From NCBI GenBank assembly GCA_965214235.1, contig CBDCBH010000002.1:310001-374000 (forward strand): a stretch of 64,000 nt of DNA, given 5' to 3'. The DNA is from Ilyomonas sp965214235. Lineage in GTDB: Bacteria > Bacteroidota > Bacteroidia > Chitinophagales > Chitinophagaceae. The translations under genes were made by a program, and so were the position numbers. Positions 55,049 to 63,996 of the stretch are shown here, piece after piece; the stretch's first letter is position 1, and each line of letters begins with the position of its first letter. The notes below the pieces were generated by a model, which was given only the letters and a program-made list of their open reading frames with translations, had not been told where the DNA came from and did not search any database.

Positions 55049-56362
55049 TTACGACATACGTGTAATGTCAGCACCTAAATTATTCAGACGAACATCAATA
55101 TTTTGATAGCCTCTGTCAATCTGCTCAATGTTTTGAATGATGCTATCGCCTTCTGCGCTCATCGCCGCAATAAGCAATGCAACACCCGCGCGAATGTCAG
55201 GGCTACTCATGGTAATGCCATGCAATACATATTTCCGTCCTAAGCCTACAACTGTTGCCCTGTGCGGATCGCAGAGAATAATTCGTGCGCCCATTTCAGC
55301 TAATTTATCTACAAAAAACAAACGGCTTTCAAACATTTTTTGATGAATTAAAACAGTGCCGATCGCCTGCGTTGCTATTACTAACAATATGCTCAATAAA
55401 TCTGGCGTTAAGCCAGGCCAGGGATGATCGGAAAGGGTTAAAATACTGCCATCTAAAAAAGGTTGTATCTCGTAAACTTCTTGTGCCGGAATAAAAATAT
55501 CATCATTAATAAATTCTAATTGAATGCCTAATTGTTTAAACTTATCAGGAATAATTCCCAGATGGTTGATACCTGCATTTTTTATAGTCAGTTCGCTTTG
55601 CGTCATGGCTGCCAAACCAATAAAACTGCCTACTTCAATCATGTCGGGCAGCATGGTATGCTCGGTACCATGCAATATTGTTACGCCTTCAATAATAAGC
55701 AGGTTGCTGCCAATGCCTTTTATGTTGGCGCCCATGCGGTTTAGCATAGCGCAAAGTTGCTGCAGGTAAGGTTCGCAGGCAGCATTGTATATTGTGGTTA
55801 TGCCTTCCGCCATCACGGCTGCCATCACAATATTTGCGGTGCCTGTTACAGAAGGTTCATCAAGCAACATGTATGTGCCTTTCAGTTGCGGTGCCAACAA
55901 TTGCATTACATTGTTTCCTTCATCAAAATCGAATGCAGCGCCTAATTTTTGAAAGCCGGTGATGTGCGTGTCCAATCTTCTTCTTCCAATTTTATCACCG
56001 CCGGGTTTGGGTATAAAGGCTTTGCCAAAACGCGCCAGCATGGGTCCGGCGATCATTACCGAGCCGCGCAGTCGCCCGCTTTTTTTCCGAAACGTTTCCG
56101 AGCCTAAATAATCAGGGTCAATATTGTCTGCCTCAAATATGCATACATCCGGCGAAATGCGTTCCACCTTCACACCAATGTCTGCCATTAGCTCTATCTG
56201 CAGGTTCACATCGGTAATGTCGGGTATATTATAAATCTTTACTTTTTCTTTTGTTAGAAGAACTGCAGAAATGATTTGTAATGCTTCGTTTTTTGCACCT
56301 TGTGGCGTGATGTTGCCTCCTAATTTTACACTGCCTTTTACTTTGAATGAACCCATAGACAT
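55049..56362 (-). CDS. murA: UDP-N-acetylglucosamine 1-carboxyvinyltransferase, Asp-type
   Basis: The start at 56362 (MSMGSFKVKGSVKLGG) follows the preceding gene's terminator, so a longer frame from 56419 is unlikely. The 437-residue enzyme makes UDP-GlcNAc-enolpyruvate, the first step of peptidoglycan synthesis. It has the conserved Lys (GAKNEALQI), the two-domain EPSP-synthase fold and SDHPWPGLTPDL. The catalytic Cys of the E. coli enzyme is replaced by Asp (PGGDKIGRRRLDTH, codon at 55994-55996). Asp at this place keeps activity but makes the enzyme insensitive to fosfomycin in known cases. Confidence 0.96.
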   Translation of the reverse strand: MSMGSFKVKGSVKLGGNITPQGAKNEALQIISAVLLTKEKVKIYNIPDITDVNLQIELMADIGVKVERISPDVCIFEADNIDPDYLGSETFRKKSGRLRGSVMIAGPMLARFGKAFIPKPGGDKIGRRRLDTHITGFQKLGAAFDFDEGNNVMQLLAPQLKGTYMLLDEPSVTGTANIVMAAVMAEGITTIYNAACEPYLQQLCAMLNRMGANIKGIGSNLLIIEGVTILHGTEHTMLPDMIEVGSFIGLAAMTQSELTIKNAGINHLGIIPDKFKQLGIQLEFINDDIFIPAQEVYEIQPFLDGSILTLSDHPWPGLTPDLLSILLVIATQAIGTVLIHQKMFESRLFFVDKLAEMGARIILCDPHRATVVGLGRKYVLHGITMSSPDIRAGVALLIAAMSAEGDSIIQNIEQIDRGYQNIDVRLNNLGADITRMS

Positions 56363-56381
56363 TGTTGTTTGAAACGAAAAT

Positions 56382-56408
56382 AAAAAAAGCCAACATACCG
56401 TTGGCTTT
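56382..56408 (-). terminator. Rho-independent terminator of the DUF4290 gene
   Basis: On the minus strand a 9-bp stem (AAAGCCAAC / GTTGGCTTT) with a 5-nt loop runs into TTTTTTT. It lies 22 bp after the stop of the DUF4290 gene, upstream of murA. Confidence 0.85.
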
Positions 56409-56429
56409 CCTAAAAACAAATTGAGTTAA

Positions 56430-57206
56430 TTATAAAAACCGCTTTTTAAAATTGTTTTGATTTCTATTGTTGTTATTACGGTTGCCGTTATTATTGTTAT
56501 TGCGATTGCTGTTGTTGTTATTGCTGCGTCCTGAAGCGTTATAATTGTTATTGCGATTGTTATTGTCGCTACGGTTACCGTTGTTTTTGTTATTATTACT
56601 ATTATTGCTTCTGCCCGAAAATACACGTTTAGCAGTAGGGCGGTAATCATCACTTTCAAATGCCGGCGCCCGATGTTTTATAAACGGTGTATTACTAAAT
56701 TCAAGCTCGCCTTTTGTCATTGTATTTAATTCACTTCTTATAGCATCATCATGCACCAGTTCTTTATGCCAGTTGCTGTACGAAAGCTTCATATAATAAG
56801 CAATGGAATTTGCAAAACCGGCCTTCTTTTCAGGGTTGGTTTCCGCCAAAGCCTTATCAACAATCATCTCTAAATTTTTACCCAAATGAGAATATTTAGG
56901 ATACCGTTTGGGATAACCCATTGGGTCAGGCTTGGCTTTGTACGTTTCTTTTCTGGGAATAGGATAAGGGCTGTCCACATCTAATTTAAAATCGGAAATA
57001 AAAAACAGATGATCCCACAGCATGTGCCTGAAATCTTCTACATTTTTAAGATGCGGATTTAAAAAACCCATCAGTTCAATAACTACGCGCGTTTGCTGCT
57101 GGCGTTCTTCTTTATCGGGTATAGCTAAAAGGTGTTCTACCATTTTCTGAATATGCCTGCCATATTCACGCATACTTAAATAATTTCTTGCTGTGTTGTA
57201 TTCCAT
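56430..57206 (-). CDS. DUF4290 protein with an Asn-rich tail
   Basis: The start at 57206 (MEYNTARNYLSMREYGRHIQ) matches the family's N-terminus. Residues 1-190 form the Bacteroidota-specific DUF4290 domain, helical, with VVIELMGFLNPHLKNVEDF and LSYSNWHKELVHDDAIR. The last about 65 residues are nearly all Asn with Arg, Gly and Lys (runs of NNN broken by R), a low-complexity tail resembling RNA-binding or phase-separating regions. Function unknown. The DNA of the tail is made of repeats of GTT, ATT and TTG on the plus strand and could be unstable. Confidence 0.85.
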   Translation of the reverse strand: MEYNTARNYLSMREYGRHIQKMVEHLLAIPDKEERQQQTRVVIELMGFLNPHLKNVEDFRHMLWDHLFFISDFKLDVDSPYPIPRKETYKAKPDPMGYPKRYPKYSHLGKNLEMIVDKALAETNPEKKAGFANSIAYYMKLSYSNWHKELVHDDAIRSELNTMTKGELEFSNTPFIKHRAPAFESDDYRPTAKRVFSGRSNNSNNNKNNGNRSDNNNRNNNYNASGRSNNNNSNRNNNNNGNRNNNNRNQNNFKKRFL

Positions 57207-57280
57207 AAAATTGTAAGTTAGCAAATCTAACTTTATTTTTATAAATAGATAAAGGGTTTGCGTTAATTATTCTTTCAAAA

Positions 57281-58027
57281 TTACTCAAGCAAAGCCTTTA
57301 CCACCGGCGATTTTACATCGTGGTAAAACAAAAACGTCCAGTCGTTTTCTTTACCTTCCTGCCACCATTGCTGGCGTAGCTGCATACACTTTTTCCCATT
57401 AAAATCGTACTTGGCAACAAAGCGGCTTTTCATTTGTTGCAGTTGCGGTGCATCGTCACCACCAAAAAAAATAATGTCATCATTTTCTTTTATCCAAAAC
57501 ACCTGGTGATAGGGACTATGACCGGCTGTTATTTCGTAATGAATATAATCATCAATTACGCCATTGCCATCCAGGAATGTTACTTGAGGATGATTGATAA
57601 GTGGCGATAATTCTTCCGCCATATAAGATGGGAAACCTGCATCCAGTGCTGATTCCAGCTCTTTTTCCTGAATAAAATATGTGGCATTTGGAAAAGAAAG
57701 AAAGTAATTGCCAAGTGCATCTTTTTTGGTAATGCCTCCAGCATGATCTTTATGTAAATGACTCATCAAAACCTTAGTAATGCTGTCCGGATCAATGCCG
57801 GCTGCTTTTAAATTTTGGTGCAATTGCAATTCACTCTTTTTATAAAAACCCAATCCTGCATCCAATAGCAAAATGTCTTTTTGGGTAATCACAACAAAGG
57901 GTTGCACTTCAACCAATAAACTTCCGGCAGCACGACTTTGCAGGTCGTCATCTTCTAAATCAAACGGCACAAAAATTTTTGTTTTATCAATGGTAAAAGC
58001 GCCTTCAGAAAGAGGAATAATTTGCAT
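57281..58027 (-). CDS. MBL-fold metallo-hydrolase
   Basis: The 248-residue protein has the metallo-beta-lactamase motif in SHLHKDHAGGITKKD (HxHxDH), a further His in EITAGHSPYHQVFW and Asp in FFGGDDAP. Such enzymes hydrolyse lactones, thioesters or phosphodiesters. No specific substrate can be told; the context (DUF4290, gap) gives no hint. Confidence 0.9.
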   Translation of the reverse strand: MQIIPLSEGAFTIDKTKIFVPFDLEDDDLQSRAAGSLLVEVQPFVVITQKDILLLDAGLGFYKKSELQLHQNLKAAGIDPDSITKVLMSHLHKDHAGGITKKDALGNYFLSFPNATYFIQEKELESALDAGFPSYMAEELSPLINHPQVTFLDGNGVIDDYIHYEITAGHSPYHQVFWIKENDDIIFFGGDDAPQLQQMKSRFVAKYDFNGKKCMQLRQQWWQEGKENDWTFLFYHDVKSPVVKALLE

Positions 58028-58147
58028 GAACGAAAAGTAAGAGTTTGTAAAATTACATGTGATATTTTACTGATAAATGTTAATCAATACATCAGATGGT
58101 GTTTAACAGAGAATGAAAATTAGTTTCCTTTTTCTTTTCAATAATTC

Positions 58148-58155
58148 TAACTTTG
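58148..58155 (+). promoter_or_regulatory. -7 box of gap
   Basis: TAACTTTG matches the TAnnTTTG consensus of Bacteroidota and lies 36 nt before the gap start codon, within an AT-rich region. A clear -33 box is not seen. Confidence 0.6.
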
Positions 58156-58191
58156 CGTTGCTTTTTAAAAAACACATAAACAATTATCAGC

Positions 58192-59208
58192 ATGAGCACA
58201 GTAAAAGTTGCCATTAATGGTTTCGGTCGCATTGGCCGCCTTGTATTCCGCCAGATTTATAACATGGAAGGGATAGAGGTAGTTGCCATAAACGATTTAA
58301 CAACGCCTAAAGTATTAGCCCATCTTTTAAAATACGATAGTGCACATGGTCGCTTCAAAGGCGGTGATGTAACCTTCGGCGAAAACTCAATTTCTGTAAA
58401 TGGCGAGGAAGTAAAAATATATGTACAGAAAGATCCATCACAAATTCCATGGGGAGAGCACAGTGTGGATGTGGTGATAGAAAGCACTGGCTTTTTTACC
58501 GATAAAGCCAAAGCAGAAGCACACTTGAAGGCAGGCGCAAAACGTGTAGTGATTTCAGCACCAGCTACTGGCGAAATGAAAACAATTGTATTTAATGTAA
58601 ACCACAATATTTTGGATGGCAGTGAAACCATCATTAGCTGCGCATCCTGCACTACCAATTGTTTGGCGCCAATGGCAAAAGCATTGAACGATGCCTTTAC
58701 CATTGAAGTAGGTAGCATGACTACTATTCATGCCTATACCAATGACCAAAATACATTAGATGCGCCACATGCAAAAGGCGATTTACGCAGAGCACGTGCA
58801 GCTGCTGCCAACATTGTTCCCAACAGCACAGGTGCTGCCAAAGCCATAGGTTTGGTTTTGCCCGAATTAAAAGGCAAGCTGGATGGCGGCGCACAGCGGG
58901 TTCCGGTTATCACAGGTTCGGTTACCGAGTTGACAGCGCTTTGCAGTAAAAAAACCAGTGTTGAAGAAGTAAACGACATAATGAAGAAAGCCAGCAATGA
59001 AAGTTTTGGTTATAACGTAGACGAAATTGTAAGCACCGATATTATTGGTATGCACTATGGTTCTTTGTTTGATTCTACTCAAACGAAAGTTATTTCGGCT
59101 GGTGATAAACAATTGGTGAAAGTGGTAAGCTGGTACGACAACGAAATGAGCTATGTTAGCCAACTGGTTCGCACCGTAAAGTACATGGCAGATTTGATAA
59201 ACAAATAA
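58192..59208 (+). CDS. gap: Glyceraldehyde-3-phosphate dehydrogenase
   Basis: The 338-residue enzyme has the NAD-binding start VAINGFGRIGRLVFRQ, the catalytic SCASCTTNCLAP (Cys about residue 153) and the HAYTNDQNTLDAPH and SWYDNEMSYVSQLV signatures. It converts glyceraldehyde-3-phosphate to 1,3-bisphosphoglycerate. pgk, the next step of glycolysis, lies downstream but is separated by a terminator and a toxin-antitoxin-like pair. Confidence 0.98.
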   Translation: MSTVKVAINGFGRIGRLVFRQIYNMEGIEVVAINDLTTPKVLAHLLKYDSAHGRFKGGDVTFGENSISVNGEEVKIYVQKDPSQIPWGEHSVDVVIESTGFFTDKAKAEAHLKAGAKRVVISAPATGEMKTIVFNVNHNILDGSETIISCASCTTNCLAPMAKALNDAFTIEVGSMTTIHAYTNDQNTLDAPHAKGDLRRARAAAANIVPNSTGAAKAIGLVLPELKGKLDGGAQRVPVITGSVTELTALCSKKTSVEEVNDIMKKASNESFGYNVDEIVSTDIIGMHYGSLFDSTQTKVISAGDKQLVKVVSWYDNEMSYVSQLVRTVKYMADLINK

Positions 59209-59224
59209 GATTATGAAGTAAATA

Positions 59225-59257
59225 AAAACCGCAGTTCTCTTACGCTGCGGTTTTTTT
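59225..59257 (+). terminator. Rho-independent terminator of gap
   Basis: A 10-bp stem (AAAACCGCAG / CTGCGGTTTT) with a 10-nt loop runs into TTT. It lies 17 nt after the stop of gap. Confidence 0.9.
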
Positions 59258-59264
59258 ATTTTTG
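59257..59264 (+). promoter_or_regulatory. -7 box before the DUF433 gene
   Basis: TATTTTTG fits TAnnTTTG and lies 19 nt before the ATG at 59283. It could drive the toxin-antitoxin-like pair and, through it, pgk. Confidence 0.5.
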
Positions 59265-59282
59265 TTGAATAAATACAAGGTT

Positions 59283-59516
59283 ATGCAGGCAGAATTATTA
59301 AAGCGAATTACGATTATTCCGGGCTTAATGGGTGGAAAACCAACCATTCGGGGAATGCGGTTTCGGGTAAGTGATATTCTGGATTTACTTTCGAGTGGAA
59401 TGTCTAACGAAGAAATTTTGGAAGATTTTCCTTACTTGGAAATCGAAGATATTCGGGCTTGTTTGCTTTATGCTTCTTTGAAATTAAAGAATACAATTAT
59501 TATAAATGTTGCCTGA
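59283..59516 (+). CDS. DUF433 antitoxin-like protein
   Basis: The start at 59283 (MQAELLKRITIIPGLMGGKP) suits the family. The 77-residue protein has the DUF433 signature GKPTIRGMRFRVSDILDLL and SGMSNEEILEDFPYLEIEDIRACLLYA, which forms a helix-turn-helix-like domain. DUF433 genes usually precede DUF5615 PIN-like genes and are regarded as antitoxins that bind DNA. It overlaps the next gene by 11 bp. Confidence 0.92.
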   Translation: MQAELLKRITIIPGLMGGKPTIRGMRFRVSDILDLLSSGMSNEEILEDFPYLEIEDIRACLLYASLKLKNTIIINVA

Positions 59517-59865
59517 CTGGGAAATTTGGTTGGATAATAATGCTGCGCCGATCATTGGTAAATGGCTGAAAGATGACTTTAACTTGCTTGTAAAATCCGC
59601 TTATAGCTTACAGATGCAAACGCACTCCGATTTTCAAATTTATCAAAAAGCAAAAGAAATTGGCAACGTTATCATCATTTCAAGAGATTCGGATATTGAA
59701 GATATTATCAACACTAATGGCTCGCCTCCTAAGTTAATCAATATTAAAATTGGTAACTGTACGAATCGTTTTCTTTACTCTATTCTCAAAATGCAAATAG
59801 AAAAAGCACTACGATTATTAACTGATTTTAATAAAGACATTGTGCAAATAGAAATTACCGACTAA
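59506..59865 (+). CDS. DUF5615 PIN-like protein, toxin-like
   Basis: The 119-residue protein has the DUF5615 pattern: WLDNNAAPIIGKWLKDDF (first Asp), then SDFQIYQKAKEIGNVIIISRDSDIEDI (Asp in RDSD). PIN-type RNases use such acidic residues. It is translationally coupled to DUF433 and thus a probable toxin, although activity has not been shown for most of the family. pgk starts only 13 nt after its stop. Confidence 0.9.
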   Translation: MLPDWEIWLDNNAAPIIGKWLKDDFNLLVKSAYSLQMQTHSDFQIYQKAKEIGNVIIISRDSDIEDIINTNGSPPKLINIKIGNCTNRFLYSILKMQIEKALRLLTDFNKDIVQIEITD

Positions 59866-59878
59866 AAAATAATAATTC

Positions 59879-61078
59879 ATGAGCAAATTTTCCGACTACA
59901 ATTTCTCCGGTAAAACCGCATTGATCCGTGTTGATTTTAATGTGCCGTTAAATGATAAATTTGAAATTACTGATGACAACCGGATGCGCGCTTCTATTCC
60001 TACTATCAAAAAAATTTTGAGTGATGGCGGCAGCGTAGTGTTGATGAGCCATCTCGGTCGCCCGAAAGACGGGCCTACTGATAAATATTCGTTGAAACAC
60101 CTCGTGCCGCATCTGAGCGAATTACTGAACAATGCGCCGGTAAAATTTGCAGATGATTGCATCAGCGAACAGGCGGTGCAAATGGCGCACCACTTACAAC
60201 CCGGTGAAGTATTATTACTTGAAAATCTTCGCTTTTATAAAGAAGAAGAAAAGGGCGACAAAGCTTTTGCAGAAAAATTAAGCAAGCTGGGCGATGTATA
60301 TGTAAACGATGCTTTTGGAACAGCGCATCGCGCACACGCATCAACGGCGGTAATTGCACAGTTTTTTCCACCCGATAAAAGGATGTTTGGCTTGCTGATG
60401 GAAAGCGAAGTTGCGAGTGCCGAAAAAGTATTGCATGATTCGCAAAAGCCTTTCCTTGCTATCCTTGGTGGTGCTAAAGTCTCCGATAAAATTTTGATCA
60501 TCGAAAACCTGTTGGAGAAAGCAACCGACATTATTATTGGTGGTGCCATGGCATATACGTTTATGAAAGCTAAAGGCGGCAAAATCGGCAACTCGCTTTG
60601 CGAAGAAGACAGGCTGGGAACAGCGAATGATTTATTAAAGAAAGCGGAAGAAAAAGGTGTTTGCATTCATTTGCCTGCCGATTCTGTGATTGCTGATAAG
60701 TTTGCTGCCGATGCTAATATCTCAAGTTCGTTAAGTACCAATATTCCCGATGGCTGGATGGGCTTAGACATTGGTATGATGGCTTGCGATAATTTTTCTA
60801 AAGTCATTCACAATTCAAAAACCATTTTGTGGAACGGACCGATGGGCGTATTTGAAATGGAATGTTTTCAGCATGGCACAAAAACCATCGCGACAGCTAT
60901 TGCAGAAGCTACAGAAAAAGGTGCATTCTCTTTAGTTGGCGGCGGCGATAGTGTAGCGGCTGTTAACCAGTTTGGCTTCGCCGATAAAGTAAGCTATGTA
61001 TCAACGGGCGGCGGCGCGATGCTGGAATATTTTGAAGGTAAAGAGCTTCCTGGCATTGCAGCGATTAACGAAAAATAA
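59879..61078 (+). CDS. pgk: Phosphoglycerate kinase
   Basis: The 399-residue enzyme shows ALIRVDFNVPLND, SHLGRPKDG, LLLENLRFYKEEE, GGAKVSDKI and the C-terminal GGGDSVAAVNQFG and YVSTGGGAMLEY. It makes ATP from 1,3-bisphosphoglycerate. Transcription is likely to come from the TA-like pair upstream, because there is no room for an own promoter in the 13-nt gap except inside the toxin gene. Confidence 0.98.
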   Translation: MSKFSDYNFSGKTALIRVDFNVPLNDKFEITDDNRMRASIPTIKKILSDGGSVVLMSHLGRPKDGPTDKYSLKHLVPHLSELLNNAPVKFADDCISEQAVQMAHHLQPGEVLLLENLRFYKEEEKGDKAFAEKLSKLGDVYVNDAFGTAHRAHASTAVIAQFFPPDKRMFGLLMESEVASAEKVLHDSQKPFLAILGGAKVSDKILIIENLLEKATDIIIGGAMAYTFMKAKGGKIGNSLCEEDRLGTANDLLKKAEEKGVCIHLPADSVIADKFAADANISSSLSTNIPDGWMGLDIGMMACDNFSKVIHNSKTILWNGPMGVFEMECFQHGTKTIATAIAEATEKGAFSLVGGGDSVAAVNQFGFADKVSYVSTGGGAMLEYFEGKELPGIAAINEK

Positions 61079-61121
61079 ATAAAAAAGAGATAGTTTTTTT
61101 GCATAAGCAATTGTCTCAAAA

Positions 61122-61160
61122 TAAAAGCCATCACTGGTATAAATTCTGTGATGGCTTTTA
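61122..61160. terminator. Terminator-like hairpin between pgk and rhamnosidase
   Basis: A perfect 13-bp stem (TAAAAGCCATCAC / GTGATGGCTTTTA) with a 13-nt loop lies 44 nt after the pgk stop and 68 nt from the end of the convergent rhamnosidase gene. A-rich and T-rich ends on both sides suggest that it works for both genes. Confidence 0.75.
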
Positions 61161-61227
61161 ATGAAAGTTTACTTTTACAATCCGTAAGAAAGAGATATAG
61201 AGCGAAGTAAATACAAACCTCTTGTTA

Positions 61228-63996
61228 TCATTCCCTCACTTCAAAAACATACTCACCCGAAGGCACGGCAATTATAGCAATACCATTATAAATTTTCATT
61301 GCGCGAGCTATTTGCAGTTTGTCATTTACATAAATTTTTGATGATGAAGTAGCCGGCAAATACACATTCGCTATAGCATTTACGGGAATCGTTACATGCA
61401 GATAAAAACGATTCGTTTCTTTTTTCCAATTAGTGGTGATCCATCCGTAAGGCGAATGAAAGCTTCCTTTTGCAAAGGTTAGATTGCCAACTGGCTGCGG
61501 GCGAATGCAGATGTGTTTGAAAGCAACTGAATTTTCTTCCTGTCCAATGCCTGCAATGCCACTATAAAACCATTCCATGATATGCCCCAGCATCAAATGA
61601 TTGTTCGATACTTCTTCTAAAGCTGCCCACGATTCGGTTAACGCAGTGGCTCCTTTCTTAAGCTGAAAGCCATAACCCGCCACGTCATCGCGGTTGTTCA
61701 TATCATAAATCAATTGCGAAGCGCCGCCTTCATCAAGAGCTTTTATCAGGAAATGAAAACCAATATCGCCTGCCGTCAGGGCTTTGTTATTGGCATAAAT
61801 AGAATCCATTAAATTCTTCAATACCTCTTTTTTATTTGCATCATTTACCAAGCCAACTGCCAGCGGCATTGCCATCGCTGTTTGGCTGCCGGTAGCATAT
61901 ATGTTGGTTGATGAATTAAAAAATTTACTGTTGAAACTCATCCTGATTTTAGCTGCCAGTTGCTGGTAAGTTGCAACGTCTGCATCGTTGTGCAAGGCAG
62001 TTGCCATCTTGCAAAGCAGCGTTGCATCATAATAAAAAATGGCTGTTGCGGTAACGCCATTGAGTGTTAGTTGCGGCATACCCGGGGGGTTCGGTCCGTA
62101 ATCATACCAATCGCCTAAGCCGTGCGATAAAATATCGTTGTTCGATTTGCTTTGCAGATATGCCACATACTTTTTTATCATTGGGTAAGCGCGCTGTAAA
62201 ATGTCTTTATCGCCATACCAGGTATATAATAACCAGGGCAGAATTACCGAGCTGCTTCCCCATTCGGGCGAGTCTAAAAACCCGCCATCAAACACTACAT
62301 ATTCAGGAGCAATATCAGGCACAAACCCTTGCGGATATTGCGCATCCATCAAATCGAAAACAATTTGCCGGTACAGATTATAAATATCATAGTTGTAGTG
62401 GATGGAAGCGCCCATTAAATAATCCTGTTCCAGCCAGCCCAGCTTTTCGCGGTGTGGGCAATCGGTTATCACACTTTGCATATTGCTTTTAATCGCCCAT
62501 TTGATTAATGTATCAATGCGATTGAACAAAGTATTTGAACAGGAAAACGAACCATTTGCAGGATTGGAATTTCTGCTGTGCAGCGATGTTAGTTTTAAGA
62601 TTTGAGGCAACAAAGAATGGTTCGCACTTGTATCCGGCACCGCACCTTCCACCTGCACATATCTAAAGCCATAATAAGTAAATTTGGGTTGCCAGGTTTC
62701 TTCGCTATCGCTTTGTAAAGTATAAGAAAAATAATATGGGGAGCCGCTTGCTTTTTGATTTGCCAGTTCTTGTTCATTGATGAGTTCCGCAGGAATTAAT
62801 TTTACAGTTTGTCCGCGTTTTCCTTTTAGTTTTATTTGAACAATTCCCGATGCATTCTGACCAAAATCGTACAGGTAAACATCCGGTTTAGGTTGAAGTA
62901 TTTTTTTTATTGGGAACGAATCCATGATAGTAACGGGATAATCCTGTTCAGGAATCATTTTGCCGCGAGGTGGCGTTACCAACAAAGCCTGCTTCCAATT
63001 TGCATCGTTGAAGAGGGAAGTGTTCCAGCCATTTTGTTCCAATCTTGCATCATAATCTTCACCGCCATAAATACTGGTGAATGTGATGGGTGATGGAGAT
63101 GTTTTCCATGATTGATCAGAAATAATATTTTTAGTTGTTCCATCTTCATAAATAATCTTCAGGTTGCAAATCATTTTCGGCATACCAAAAGCGGTAACAA
63201 TTTTAAAATATCGTTCGCGGTTGATGTTGTAAAAACCATTGCCCACAATCATCCCGATTGTGTTAATGCCGTTAGTTATTTTTTGTGTTACATCGAACGT
63301 GTTATACAAAACGGTTTTGTCGAAATAAGCCCAGCCTGGCGCAAGAAAAGCAGTGCCGATTTTTTTTCCATTCATGCTTGCTTCGTATTGCCCCAACCCG
63401 GTAATAAAAAGAAGCGCCGACTTGATTTTTTTGCTAACCGTAAATTCTTTTCTAAACAAGGGAATTACCGGGCGCTGCAAGCATTTATTGCCGAGCAAAG
63501 ACGCGTTGGGTTCATGAATACAAGGCGCAACCCGCATCGAATCGGGCAGGTCTTCATAGCCAATCCATTGCGCGCCGTTCCAATCTTTTTGCGAAAACAA
63601 ACCCGTGGTTATTTGCTCATCGTTACTCCATGCCGATGGCTTGTTGTGTTCATCCCACACGCGCACTTTCCAGAAGTAAGTTTGGGCAGGCAATAACGGA
63701 TTTCCATTGTATGTTACCAGTACACTTTGTTCAGATTTTACAATGTTGGATTGATAAACATCAAACTTGTTCTTTCCTAAATTTTCTATTGATGAAGCCA
63801 TCACCAACTGGTAGGCAGTTTGGTGTGCACCGTTTTCTTTTGCTGCAATTTCCCAGCTAAAATGCAGGTTGTTCAAAGGGGCGCCAACCGGGTTGGTTTT
63901 GTTTTCACATAAGGCAGTAGCAATTTGTAACTGGCAAAATGCGGGACTGCTGCAAGCAACAGTAACAAGCAATACAATAATAATATTTCTAACCAT
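61228..63996 (-). CDS. Alpha-L-rhamnosidase (GH78)
   Basis: The 922-residue protein has a signal peptide (NIIIVLLVTVACSSPAFC), N-terminal beta-sandwich domains (HFSWEIAAKENG, YFWKVRVWDEHNKPSAWS), the family's ALLFITGLGQYEASMNGKKI carbohydrate-binding domain, and an (alpha/alpha)6 barrel with the GH78 acidic residues in ITDCPHREKLGWLEQDY and SHGLGDWYDYG. The C-terminal beta-domain follows. It removes L-rhamnose from plant or bacterial glycans. The start ATG at 63996 is just inside the window. Confidence 0.94.
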   Translation of the reverse strand: MVRNIIIVLLVTVACSSPAFCQLQIATALCENKTNPVGAPLNNLHFSWEIAAKENGAHQTAYQLVMASSIENLGKNKFDVYQSNIVKSEQSVLVTYNGNPLLPAQTYFWKVRVWDEHNKPSAWSNDEQITTGLFSQKDWNGAQWIGYEDLPDSMRVAPCIHEPNASLLGNKCLQRPVIPLFRKEFTVSKKIKSALLFITGLGQYEASMNGKKIGTAFLAPGWAYFDKTVLYNTFDVTQKITNGINTIGMIVGNGFYNINRERYFKIVTAFGMPKMICNLKIIYEDGTTKNIISDQSWKTSPSPITFTSIYGGEDYDARLEQNGWNTSLFNDANWKQALLVTPPRGKMIPEQDYPVTIMDSFPIKKILQPKPDVYLYDFGQNASGIVQIKLKGKRGQTVKLIPAELINEQELANQKASGSPYYFSYTLQSDSEETWQPKFTYYGFRYVQVEGAVPDTSANHSLLPQILKLTSLHSRNSNPANGSFSCSNTLFNRIDTLIKWAIKSNMQSVITDCPHREKLGWLEQDYLMGASIHYNYDIYNLYRQIVFDLMDAQYPQGFVPDIAPEYVVFDGGFLDSPEWGSSSVILPWLLYTWYGDKDILQRAYPMIKKYVAYLQSKSNNDILSHGLGDWYDYGPNPPGMPQLTLNGVTATAIFYYDATLLCKMATALHNDADVATYQQLAAKIRMSFNSKFFNSSTNIYATGSQTAMAMPLAVGLVNDANKKEVLKNLMDSIYANNKALTAGDIGFHFLIKALDEGGASQLIYDMNNRDDVAGYGFQLKKGATALTESWAALEEVSNNHLMLGHIMEWFYSGIAGIGQEENSVAFKHICIRPQPVGNLTFAKGSFHSPYGWITTNWKKETNRFYLHVTIPVNAIANVYLPATSSSKIYVNDKLQIARAMKIYNGIAIIAVPSGEYVFEVRE

